Part shown: one piece after another, positions 44,360 to 53,200 of the stretch | How positions within the stretch are numbered: the stretch's first letter is position 1 | Layout of the letters: every line of letters begins with the position of its first letter | From: an uncultured Lachnospiraceae bacterium | Lineage (GTDB): Bacteria; Bacillota; Clostridia; Lachnospirales; Lachnospiraceae | Direction of reading: 5' to 3' | DNA length: 64,000 bases | Assembly: GCA_910579865.1 (NCBI GenBank) | Contig: CAJTXA010000007.1 | Coordinates: forward strand, 62,001-126,000 | Made by a program: the position numbers and the translations under genes | Notes under the pieces: model-generated | The model's input: the letters and a program-made list of their open reading frames with translations, nothing else | The model's database searches: none | What the model was told of the DNA's origin: nothing

Positions 44360-45265
44360 TTATAATTCATAAGGAGTGACTTGATATACATAATAGTTTA
44401 GCCAATTGGTATAAAGAGTATTCGCATGTGCTCTCCAAGAAAGAATAGGACAATTTTCAATATTATCTTCTGGATAATAATTTTTTGGAATAGAGGGATG
44501 TAATCCCTTTTTTAAATCACGTTTATATTCTCCATCTAAAGTAATCCGATCGTATTCTGGATGACCTGTAATAAAGAATCGTTTTCCATTTTCTGCCATA
44601 ATTAAATAAGGCCCCGCTTCCACAGATTCTATTAGGATCGATAAGTCAGAGCAATTTTCAATATCCTCTCGAAAAACACCAGTATAACGAGAATGTGGTG
44701 CTTTAAAGTAGTCATCAAATCCTCTTACAATTGGTATTTTTTTCTGCAATACATGATGCTCATAGATACCAGAAAGTTTTTCTGATAAAGCATATTTTTC
44801 AATTCCATAGTGGTAATACAAACCTGCTTGTGCCCCCCAACAGATATGTAAAGTAGAAGTAACATGTGTATCAGACCATTTCATAATGGCAGTTAATTCA
44901 TCCCAATAAGTAACTTGTTGATATTCAAGTTGTTCTAAAGGTGCACCTGTAATAATAAGGCCATCAAACCGTTTGCTGCGAATTTCTCGAAAACTTTTGT
45001 AAAATTTATTGAGATGACTTGCTGAAGTGTTTTTGGATACATGAGATTCAATAGCAAGCAATGTTACTTCTAATTGCAATGGAGTATTCGATAAAGCTCG
45101 TAAAAGCTGGGTTTCAGTATCTTCTTTTATTGGCATTAGGTTTAAAATTGCTATTTGTAAAGGACGAATATCTTGACTAATTGCTCTGGTTTCATCAATA
45201 AGGAATATATTTTCAGATTCTAGTATCGTTTTAGCTGGTAAATCATGTTGTACTTTAATTGGCAT
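44360..45265 (-). CDS. metAA: Homoserine O-acyltransferase (MetA fold, probably acetyl-specific)
   Basis: Acylates homoserine, the first committed step of methionine synthesis. 301 residues, MetA/HTS family. Cys142 in HICWGAQAGLYYHYGI is the nucleophile; GHPEYDRITL is the conserved late motif with the catalytic His. Residue 111 is Glu (GAPLEQLEY). In Bacillus cereus MetA this Glu makes the enzyme use acetyl-CoA, whereas Gly gives succinyl-CoA use. So acetyltransferase activity is the better prediction although databases often call such genes succinyltransferase. Own promoter on the minus strand. Confidence 0.95.
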   Translation of the reverse strand: MPIKVQHDLPAKTILESENIFLIDETRAISQDIRPLQIAILNLMPIKEDTETQLLRALSNTPLQLEVTLLAIESHVSKNTSASHLNKFYKSFREIRSKRFDGLIITGAPLEQLEYQQVTYWDELTAIMKWSDTHVTSTLHICWGAQAGLYYHYGIEKYALSEKLSGIYEHHVLQKKIPIVRGFDDYFKAPHSRYTGVFREDIENCSDLSILIESVEAGPYLIMAENGKRFFITGHPEYDRITLDGEYKRDLKKGLHPSIPKNYYPEDNIENCPILSWRAHANTLYTNWLNYYVYQVTPYEL

Positions 45266-45316
45266 TGTTATTCACCATCATTTCTTATATATTTGCGAAT
45301 GGAAATACGCTTTTTT

Positions 45317-45345
45317 ATTTTAACATGGACAGATTGTCTTTGCAA
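45317..45345 (-). promoter_or_regulatory. Promoter of metA
   Basis: On the minus strand TTGCAA (45340-45345), 17 bases, TAAAAT (45317-45322). No SAM riboswitch sequence is visible in the 230-base upstream region. Confidence 0.6.
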
Positions 45346-45362
45346 TACCGTTGTCAACGTAC

Positions 45363-45385
45363 ATTGTCCGTTTGTTATGGACAAT
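45363..45385. promoter_or_regulatory. Inverted repeat upstream of the metA promoter
   Basis: ATTGTCC (45363-45369) and GGACAAT (45379-45385) with nine bases between. Placed just upstream of the -35 element, it may be a binding site for a methionine or cysteine regulator. A second GACAGATTGTC-like half lies at 45329-45339. Confidence 0.45.
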
Positions 45386-45501
45386 TATACCTAGATTATA
45401 AATTTGCGATTGCTTCATAGGAAAGAATACGTTATAATTAATATAAATGTTTTAAAGTTTGTAATATAAAATGATAAAATAGGATCATAAACTGAAAAAG
45501 A

Positions 45502-46302
45502 ATGGTTAGGATTTTAGAAAGGAAGGATTTTGAAAAAGAGTCGGATAAGGGTATGAAATTTACAGAAAGTTATTATGAAAAGGTAATTGAGTGGATAAAA
45601 GAAGCCGATAAAATATTAGTTGGCTTTGGTGCAGAATGGAAAGTTCCCACTGTAGAAACGCTATTTTGTGCACAAGAGCAGTGGAAAGCATCTTTAAAGT
45701 TTCAAAGAGCATATGTAGCAGAAAAAGAAAAGAAAAGGAAAAATACGATAGAGGGAATAGACAGAATTTTTGCAGGTTATCAAGTGCTTAGAAAACTTCT
45801 AGAAGGAAAAGATTATTTTTTAATAACTACAAATCCAGATGCTTATTTATATCAACAAGGGTTTGTAGAGGAACGAATTGTTGCCCCTTGTGGAGATATT
45901 CGTAAATTGCAGTGTGAAGAAACAGAGCATAATGTCTGGCGATTTTGTGAAGAGGATAGTAATCCAGTTTGTCCTGTGTGCGGCAAAATAGGAAAACTAA
46001 ATGTATTGCAAAATATGCCCTATCAGGAACGTGGCTATTTAGAAGAGTGGAAGGCTTATCAAACATGGCTTCAGAATACAATGAATAAAAAAATGATAAT
46101 TTTGGAACTTGGTGAAGGATTTCAAACACCAACTGTAATGCGATGGCCTTTTGAAAAATTAGTATTTTTTCAAGAAAAAGCAATACTTTGTTGTGTTCAT
46201 GAAACTCTGTCGATGGTATCAAAGGAGGTTTCTGAACGAGCTTATTCTATTATGGAAAATTCAGTTGATTTTGCAATTCAGTTAGGACACAATACCGTAT
46301 GA
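45502..46302 (+). CDS. Sir2-like protein with altered catalytic motifs
   Basis: 266 residues. It resembles the sirtuin fold: VGFGAEWKVP where sirtuins have GAGIS, FLITTNPDAYLYQQGF where they have TQNID, and APCGDIRKLQC with Cys where the catalytic His of H-G would be. Zinc cysteines appear as LQC and CPVCG. The segment WKAYQTWLQNTMNKKMIILELGEGFQTPTVMRWPFEK is typical of an uncharacterised Sir2-like clade in gut Firmicutes. Deacetylase activity is doubtful without the His; ADP-ribosyl or NAD-binding functions are possible. The start could be ATG 45502 or ATG 45553; neither has a strong ribosome site. Convergent/divergent neighbours give no clue. Confidence 0.75.
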   Translation: MVRILERKDFEKESDKGMKFTESYYEKVIEWIKEADKILVGFGAEWKVPTVETLFCAQEQWKASLKFQRAYVAEKEKKRKNTIEGIDRIFAGYQVLRKLLEGKDYFLITTNPDAYLYQQGFVEERIVAPCGDIRKLQCEETEHNVWRFCEEDSNPVCPVCGKIGKLNVLQNMPYQERGYLEEWKAYQTWLQNTMNKKMIILELGEGFQTPTVMRWPFEKLVFFQEKAILCCVHETLSMVSKEVSERAYSIMENSVDFAIQLGHNTV

Positions 46303-46327
46303 TCAAAATTTAAGAAGAGGTAACAAT

Positions 46328-47899
46328 ATGGCGAATAATCAAAAAGCAGAGGAATATTTGACAGAGGTAATGAAGCGTGCGTCGAGTGGAAGCCGAATGA
46401 ATAGTGGTGAGGAGCGTTCTGCTGATGATATTGAGATTCCTGATGAGAAGGATTTACATAGTTTAGAAGATGTGGAATCTGCTTTTGAGTCAATGGGAGA
46501 TGAAGAGTTTCTTGAAATGTTGATTCGAGTTAATGAACAAATGGAAGAAAAAAATATGATTCCTCCAGAGTTTAGTGCAAAGACAAAGAAGGAAAAGAAT
46601 ACAGAAAAAGTAGAGCCTATTATTCAAGAAGCAATACAGAAAGTAGAACCACAGATAGAGGAACAGAACATTCCAGCAGAGACTTTGGCAGAGCTTGAAT
46701 CATTTGAACCAGAAGTAGAAGAAAGTGAAATAAAATTAGAAGAAATGATGCCTGAAATGGAATCAGAGGAAGAAACAATAGTTGCCTCTGAAGGGGAGGA
46801 AGGAGGAACAGAGGAGACTTTGGGAACAAAATTAAAGGAAGAGGAAGGGAGCTTAGATCTTAGTAATATTGTTGATTTTGACAATGATGAGTTGCTAGAT
46901 AACAACGAATTACAAAGTGAGCCATTAAATGAAATAGAAGGTGAAGAAGATCTAATGGCGTCTTTAGATTCTATTGTACAAGAAATCCAGGATGAAACAG
47001 TGGAATCAAATGAGGAATTAGAAGAAACAGATAACGAATATGATAAGATTTCCTTTGAAGAAGAAATAGAAGAGGAGAAAAAAGAAAAGAAAAGACAGAA
47101 AAAACAGAAAGAAAAAAAGGAAAAATCATCATTTGGACAAAAAATAAAAAGTTTGTTCTTCCGTGTAGAAATGGTGCAGCCATTAACAGAAGAGGAGGAA
47201 GAAGAACAAAAACAGTTAAAGGCTCAGGAGAAAGAAGCAAAGAAGAAGGCAGAAGCAGAGGCAAAGAAAAAGAAATTAGCAGAGAAGAAAGAGGCTGCAA
47301 AACAGAAAAAAGAGGAAGCTGCAGCACGAAAAGCAGCAAAACCAAAGAAAGAGAAAAAGCCAAAACCACCAAAGGAGCCAGTAAGTCCAGAAGAAATTGT
47401 ACATATTAGACCAATGTTTCTAGTATTTTTGGTATCTGTAGCAGCTGCAATTGTTCTTTCTACAGTGACTTTATCGGATACATTTGGTTATCGGTTAGCC
47501 GTGCAAGAAGCAAGGAATGAATTGGAAAATGGGCACTATGAAGAAGCATTTCAGGCACTGAATGGATTAGAATTGAATAACTCAGATCAACAGCTTTATG
47601 AATCGGTACGGATTTTAATGCGTGTAGAGAAGCAATATCGTTCTTATGTCAATTATTCTTTAATTGATATGCCAAATGAGGCACTACATTCTTTAGTAAA
47701 AGCAGTGGAAAATTATGATAAATATATTGATATTGCAGAAAACTATGGAATAAAAGAGGAAATTGATGCTTTGCTTTCTAATGTAGAATATGCATTAGGA
47801 ACCTATGATTTGAATTTAGAAACTGTTCGGGAATGGAATACATTAGAGGATACAAATGAATATACAAAGAGAATTATGGCTTGTACTGGAAGCTATTAG
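46328..47899 (+). CDS. Single-pass membrane protein with a long charged cytoplasmic tail
   Basis: 523 residues, function not recognised. Residues 1-240 are strongly acidic and Glu-rich with few hydrophobics. Residues about 245-355 are Lys/Glu/Ala-rich and coiled-coil-like, with long KKEK, EAKKKAEAEAKKKK runs. One helix near 358-380 (FLVFLVSVAAAIVLSTVTL) is followed by about 140 residues of TPR-like helices outside (ARNELENGHYEEAFQALNGLELN). The positive patch before the helix predicts an inside N-terminus. AAGAGG precedes ATG. It could be a scaffold for an envelope or division process; nothing around it identifies the role. Confidence 0.8.
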   Translation: MANNQKAEEYLTEVMKRASSGSRMNSGEERSADDIEIPDEKDLHSLEDVESAFESMGDEEFLEMLIRVNEQMEEKNMIPPEFSAKTKKEKNTEKVEPIIQEAIQKVEPQIEEQNIPAETLAELESFEPEVEESEIKLEEMMPEMESEEETIVASEGEEGGTEETLGTKLKEEEGSLDLSNIVDFDNDELLDNNELQSEPLNEIEGEEDLMASLDSIVQEIQDETVESNEELEETDNEYDKISFEEEIEEEKKEKKRQKKQKEKKEKSSFGQKIKSLFFRVEMVQPLTEEEEEEQKQLKAQEKEAKKKAEAEAKKKKLAEKKEAAKQKKEEAAARKAAKPKKEKKPKPPKEPVSPEEIVHIRPMFLVFLVSVAAAIVLSTVTLSDTFGYRLAVQEARNELENGHYEEAFQALNGLELNNSDQQLYESVRILMRVEKQYRSYVNYSLIDMPNEALHSLVKAVENYDKYIDIAENYGIKEEIDALLSNVEYALGTYDLNLETVREWNTLEDTNEYTKRIMACTGSY

Positions 47900-47910
47900 T
47901 GGTTATAATA

Positions 47911-47946
47911 GAACCTGTGGAAGAAGTACTTTTACAGGTTCTTTTT
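47911..47946 (+). terminator. Terminator after the charged membrane protein
   Basis: GAACCTGT (47911-47918) pairs with ACAGGTTC (47934-47941), followed by TTTTT. Confidence 0.8.
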
Positions 47947-47975
47947 CATCATAGAAAGGGATAAATGAAAAAGAA

Positions 47976-48593
47976 ATGATAACAATAATCGATTATGATG
48001 CTGGGAATTTAAGAAGTGTAGAAAAAGCGCTGCTTTCTCTTGGAGAGGAAGTTAAAGTATCTAGAAATAGAGAGGAAATTTTGAAAGCAGATAAGGTGAT
48101 ATTGCCAGGAGTAGGTGCATTTCAAGATGCAATGGATAAACTTTTTCATTACCATTTAGTTGATACAATTTATCAGGTTGTAGAACAAGGTACCCCATTT
48201 TTGGGAATATGTTTAGGACAGCAACTGTTATTTGAAAGAAGCGAAGAAGGTAAAGGAATAGAAGGATTGGGGCTTTTAAAAGGAGAAATTCTTAAAATTC
48301 CAGATACAGATTTGAAAGTACCTCATATGGGCTGGAATTCACTTCAGGTAAAGAAAGATGCCACTTTATTTCAAGGGATAGAGGAAATACCATATGTTTA
48401 TTTTGTCCATTCCTATTATTTAAAAGCAGCACAGGAGGAAATTGTAGCTGCTACAACAGAGTATGGAGTATCTATTCATGCTTCTATTGAGAAGGACAAT
48501 CTGTTTGCTTGCCAGTTTCATCCAGAGAAAAGTGGCAAAGTGGGATTACAGATTTTAAAAAATTTTGCAGCAGTTGAAAAAATGCAAAAGTAA
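47976..48593 (+). CDS. hisH: Imidazole glycerol phosphate synthase, glutaminase subunit
   Basis: Releases ammonia from glutamine for HisF in histidine synthesis. Start MITIIDYDAGNLRSVEKAL is typical. The triad is Cys79 (GICLGQQLLF), His182 and Glu184 (CQFHPEKSG). 205 residues, full length. The ribosome site is weak. HisF follows at 57 bases. The other his genes are not in the window. Confidence 0.96.
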   Translation: MITIIDYDAGNLRSVEKALLSLGEEVKVSRNREEILKADKVILPGVGAFQDAMDKLFHYHLVDTIYQVVEQGTPFLGICLGQQLLFERSEEGKGIEGLGLLKGEILKIPDTDLKVPHMGWNSLQVKKDATLFQGIEEIPYVYFVHSYYLKAAQEEIVAATTEYGVSIHASIEKDNLFACQFHPEKSGKVGLQILKNFAAVEKMQK

Positions 48594-48650
48594 ATAAAAA
48601 ATCTAGGAAAGGAAAAGCTATTTCGATATGTTTTCAGTAGCAGGAGTAAG

Positions 48651-49412
48651 ATGTTTACAAAAAGAATAATTCCCTGTTTAGATGTGCATAATGGGCGTGT
48701 GGTAAAGGGTACTAATTTTTTAAATTTGAAAGATGCTGGCGATCCAGTAGAAGTAGGACGTGCTTATGGGGAGGCAGGAGCAGATGAGCTGGTTTTTTTG
48801 GATATTACCGCTTCCTCAGATGCACGTACAATTAAGGTAGATATGGTAAGACGGGTGGCAGAGACAGTATTTATTCCTTTTACTGTGGGAGGCGGAATTC
48901 GCAGTGTAGAGGATTTTAAAATGATTTTGCGGGAAGGGGCAGATAAAGTTGCAGTAAATTCAGCAGCTATTATGAATCCAACGTTGATTTCAGAGGCAGC
49001 AGATAAATTTGGCAGTCAGTGTGTAGTGGTTGCAATTGATGCAAAGAGAAGGGAAGATGGGACTGGATGGAATGTCTATAAAAACGGTGGAAGAGTGGAT
49101 ATGGGAATCGATGTTTTGGAATGGGCAGTGAAAGCAAATCAATTAGGAGCTGGGGAGATTCTTCTTACTAGTATGGATTGTGATGGAACAAAGGATGGAT
49201 ATGATATTGCACTGACTCAGACTGTTTCAGAGGCAGTATCGATTCCAGTTATTGCCTCTGGAGGGGCTGGAAAGATAGAGCATTTTTATACTGCACTTAC
49301 AGAAGGGAAAGCAGATGCAGTTTTGGCAGCTTCATTATTTCACTATAAGGAGCTAGAGATAATGGAAGTAAAGAGGTATTTACATAGTCAGGGTATTTCT
49401 GTTCGATTATAG
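48651..49412 (+). CDS. hisF: Imidazole glycerol phosphate synthase, cyclase subunit
   Basis: Uses ammonia from HisH to form imidazole glycerol phosphate and AICAR. (beta/alpha)8 barrel, Asp11 in IPCLDVHNGRVVKG, FTVGGGIRS, a second catalytic Asp in VVAIDAKR, and ASGGAGKIEHF. 253 residues, full length. AGGAG precedes ATG. It works as a heterodimer with the preceding product. Confidence 0.97.
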   Translation: MFTKRIIPCLDVHNGRVVKGTNFLNLKDAGDPVEVGRAYGEAGADELVFLDITASSDARTIKVDMVRRVAETVFIPFTVGGGIRSVEDFKMILREGADKVAVNSAAIMNPTLISEAADKFGSQCVVVAIDAKRREDGTGWNVYKNGGRVDMGIDVLEWAVKANQLGAGEILLTSMDCDGTKDGYDIALTQTVSEAVSIPVIASGGAGKIEHFYTALTEGKADAVLAASLFHYKELEIMEVKRYLHSQGISVRL

Positions 49413-49477
49413 TCTTATTTTTGCAATTTTGGCTTTTGCCAGTTGATAAAATACAAAAGTATACAGGAGGAAAAAAC

Positions 49478-50155
49478 ATGGCACAGATTGAAAATGATTG
49501 GCTTCCAGCACTGAAGCCTGAGTTTGGAAAGCAGTATTATAAGGAGTTGTATGATTTTGTAAAGGAAGAGTATACCAATCATACAATTTATCCACCAATG
49601 GATGATATTTTTAATTCATTTAATTTTACTCCGCTTAGTCAGGTAAAAGTAGTGATTTTAGGACAAGATCCTTACCATGGAGAGCATCAGGCACATGGAC
49701 TTAGTTTTTCAGTTCTTCCAGAACAGAAGGATATTCCACCTTCTTTAAAGAATATTTATAAGGAGCTTAAAGAAGATTTAGGATGTCAGATTCCAAATAA
49801 TGGATATTTAAAAAAATGGGCAGATCAGGGAGTATTGCTTTTAAATACTGTATTGACAGTTCGGGCACATCAACCAAATTCACATCAGGGAAGAGGTTGG
49901 GAGAAGTTTACAAATGCAGTAATTCAGGCTGTAAATGAACAGGATCGGCCGATTGTATATTTGCTTTGGGGGAAACCAGCACAGTCAAAGGTTTCTATGC
50001 TTACAAATCCAAAACATTTAATTTTAAAGGCACCTCATCCAAGTCCTTTATCCGCTTCTCGTGGATTTTTTGGATGCAAGCACTTTAGTCAGACAAATGC
50101 ATTTTTGGAAGAAAAGGGAGTTAAGCCAATTGATTGGCAGATTGAAAATATTTAA
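49478..50155 (+). CDS. ung: Uracil-DNA glycosylase
   Basis: Removes uracil from DNA at the start of base excision repair. Motif GQDPYHG with the catalytic Asp, LSFSV, LLLNTVLTVR, LWGKPAQ and the HPSPLSASRGFFGCKHFS motif with the catalytic His. 225 residues. ATG 49478 follows AGGAGG. Own terminator downstream. Confidence 0.97.
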   Translation: MAQIENDWLPALKPEFGKQYYKELYDFVKEEYTNHTIYPPMDDIFNSFNFTPLSQVKVVILGQDPYHGEHQAHGLSFSVLPEQKDIPPSLKNIYKELKEDLGCQIPNNGYLKKWADQGVLLLNTVLTVRAHQPNSHQGRGWEKFTNAVIQAVNEQDRPIVYLLWGKPAQSKVSMLTNPKHLILKAPHPSPLSASRGFFGCKHFSQTNAFLEEKGVKPIDWQIENI

Positions 50156-50181
50156 AAAGGTTGGAATCGTTTTTTAAAGAG

Positions 50182-50238
50182 AAACCACCTTATTTATGCT
50201 TGCGTTTTTTCGTATTTGGCATAAATAGGGTGGTTTTT
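50182..50238. terminator. Terminator between ung and the convergent activase gene
   Basis: AAACCACCTTATTTATGC (50182-50199) pairs with 50219-50236 over 18 bases with one G-U. T-runs occur on both strands, so it may serve both genes. Confidence 0.88.
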
Positions 50239-50252
50239 ATTTCAGTAAATAA

Positions 50253-53200
50253 TTACAGTTCTGCTTTTAGATTTTTTTGAGCTGTTGCTAACATTAATTT
50301 AATACGATTTAATTGATTTACTTCACTTGCACCTGGATCGTAATCCACCGCAATAATATTAGAAAGCGGATATTGATGACGCAATTCTTTAATAACTCCC
50401 TTTCCTACTACATGGTTTGGCAGACATCCAAATGGTTGTGTACATACGATATTATTGACACCAGAGTGAATCAATTCTAGCATTTCTCCAGTTAAAAACC
50501 AGCCTTCCCCAGTTTGATTCCCAAGCGATACAATTGGTTCCGCATATTTTGCAAGCTCTTGAATATTCGCTTGCTGTGTAAAATGGGTACTCTTTTTTAA
50601 CTCTTCTCTTGCTGTTTTGCGGAAAAATTCAATCGCTGAAATTCCCATATTGCAAAGCCTTGCTGTAGAATTTTTAGCTCCTAAATGTTCTGCTTTAAAA
50701 TTTGCGTTGTAAAAACAATAGAGGAAGAAGTCTAATAGATCTGGCATAACAGCTTCGGCACCTTCTGCTTCTAATAAATCAACTAAATGATTATTTGCAT
50801 CTGGAAGAAATTTTACCAGAATTTCTCCTACAATACCAACCCGTGGTTTTTTTTCATCTGTAATGGGAAGCGTGTCAAAGTCGTGAATAATTCCTTTGAT
50901 ATTGCGTTTAAATTCTCCTAAATTTACTCCTTTTTTTACAAGAGAATGAATACAACGTTCGACCCATTTACGGTGTAAACGGTTTGCGGCTCCAGGTTCT
51001 TTTTCATAGGGACGCATACGATAAAGAACACGCATAAAGAGATCGCCATAAACCATAGCCTGCACTGCTTTAATCAGCATTGGAACAGTAAAATTGAAAC
51101 CAGGATTACTTTCTAATTTGTTTAGGTTTAGGGAAATTACTGGTATTTCAGGATAACCAGCCTTTTCTAACGCCCTTCGAATAAAGCCAATATAGTTGCT
51201 TGCACGGCATCCGCCTCCTGTTTGAGAGATTACAATAGCAGTTTTCGAGAGGTCATATTTCCCAGATAAAACAGCTTCCATAATCTGTCCCACTACAATA
51301 AGAGAAGGATAGCAGGCGTCATTATTTACATATTTTAATCCAATATCAACAGAAGATTTATTATCTGTTTTTCCTAAGACTTCAAAATGATACCCCATAT
51401 GATTTAAAACTGGTTCTATCAGTTCAAAATGAATCGGTGACATCTGTGGACATAAGATAGTATAATCCTTTCTCATTTCTTTTGTAAATAGAATACGATT
51501 AAAGTTTGCTGTTACAATTTTTCTTGGCTGATGTTTTTGTTCCCGAACACGTAGCGCAGAAATAAGAGAACGAATACGAATTCTTGCAGCTCCTAAATTA
51601 TTTACTTCATCAATCTTTAAAACGGTATAAATTTTTCCTGATTTGGTTAAAATGTCATTAACACAGTCAGTTGTAACTGCATCTAGGCCACAACCAAAGG
51701 AATTAAGTTGAATTAGGTCTAAATCCTCTCTGGTTTTTACGTAGTTTGCTGCTCGGTATAGACGAGAGTGATACATCCATTGATCCATAACAATAAGTGG
51801 ACGTTCCACTTCAGCTAAATGTGCAATAGAATCCTCTGTTAATACAGCAATTCCATAGGAATTAATCAGTTCTGGTATGCCATGGTGGATTTCCGAATCG
51901 ATATGATAAGGACGTCCAGCAAGAACAATACCACGATGCCCTGTTTTTTCCATATAGTCTAAGACCTCTTCGCCTTTTTTTTCAATATCTTTGTGAACAA
52001 GTTCCATTTCTGACCATGCTTTGTCAACTGCTTCTTTTATTTCCTGTTCTGAGATATGATGAGAAACTGAAAATTCTTTTATTAGTTGATGAAGTAGAAT
52101 TTCTTTTGAGGTCATAGCTAAAAAGGGATTAAGAAAGCAAACTTTTTCTGTTTTGATTTCTTCTACATTATTTTTGATATTTTCTGCATAGGAGGTAACA
52201 ATGGGACAATTGTAGTGATTATTGGCATCTGGTGTTTCCTTTCTTTCATAAGGGATACAAGGATAAAAGATAAATTTAATACCCTGACGAATCAGCCAAG
52301 TTACATGTCCATGTGCTAGTTTTGCTGGATAACATTCGGACTCACTTGGAATGGATTCAATACCCAGTTCGTAGATTTTACGATTGGATTCTGGGGAAAG
52401 AATAACACGAAAACCAAGTTCTTTAAAGAAGATTGCCCAAAATGGATAATTTTCGTACATATTAAGTACTCTTGGGATTCCTACAATGCCTCTAGTTGCA
52501 ATATCTTCTGTAAGTGGTTCATAACAAAAGATACGTTTATTTTTATATTCAAAAAGATTTGGTATTTTTTCCTTGTTTTTTTCTTTTCCAATTCCACGTT
52601 CACAGCGGTTTCCTGTAATAAATTGTCTTCCGCCAGAAAAGCGATTCACAGTAAGCAGGCAGCTATTTGTACAACCTTTACAGCGGGTCATTGTGGTGGA
52701 AATTGTTAGCTGATTGATCTGCTGAATTGTTAGCATAGTGGTTTCTTTGGAAGGTTGATAACGTTCTCTAGCGATTAGTGCTGCTCCAAAAGCTCCCATA
52801 ATCCCTGCGATATCTGGACGGACAGCATGACAGCCAGAGATGCGTTCAAAACTTCTTAAAACAGCATCATTATAGAAAGTTCCACCTTGTACAACTACTT
52901 TCTCGCCTAGATCTTTGGGATCTGTGATTTTAATTACTTTAAATAAAGCATTTTTAATCACAGAATAAGCAAGACCTGCAGAGATATCGGATACCTCTGC
53001 CCCCTCCTTTTGCGCCTGTTTTACATTAGAGTTCATAAATACCGTGCAACGGGTTCCTAAATCGATTGGATTTTGAGCAAATAATGCTGCTTTTGCAAAA
53101 TCTTGTACAGAATAATTTAAGGATTTTGCAAAAGTTTCGATAAAAGAACCACAGCCAGAAGAGCAGGCTTCATTTAGTTGTACACTATCTACCGTTTTAT

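Noticed and set aside
46620..47372. Leu/Ser-rich reverse frames inside the charged membrane protein gene
   Set aside because: They are the complement of Glu/Lys codon runs, not genes.
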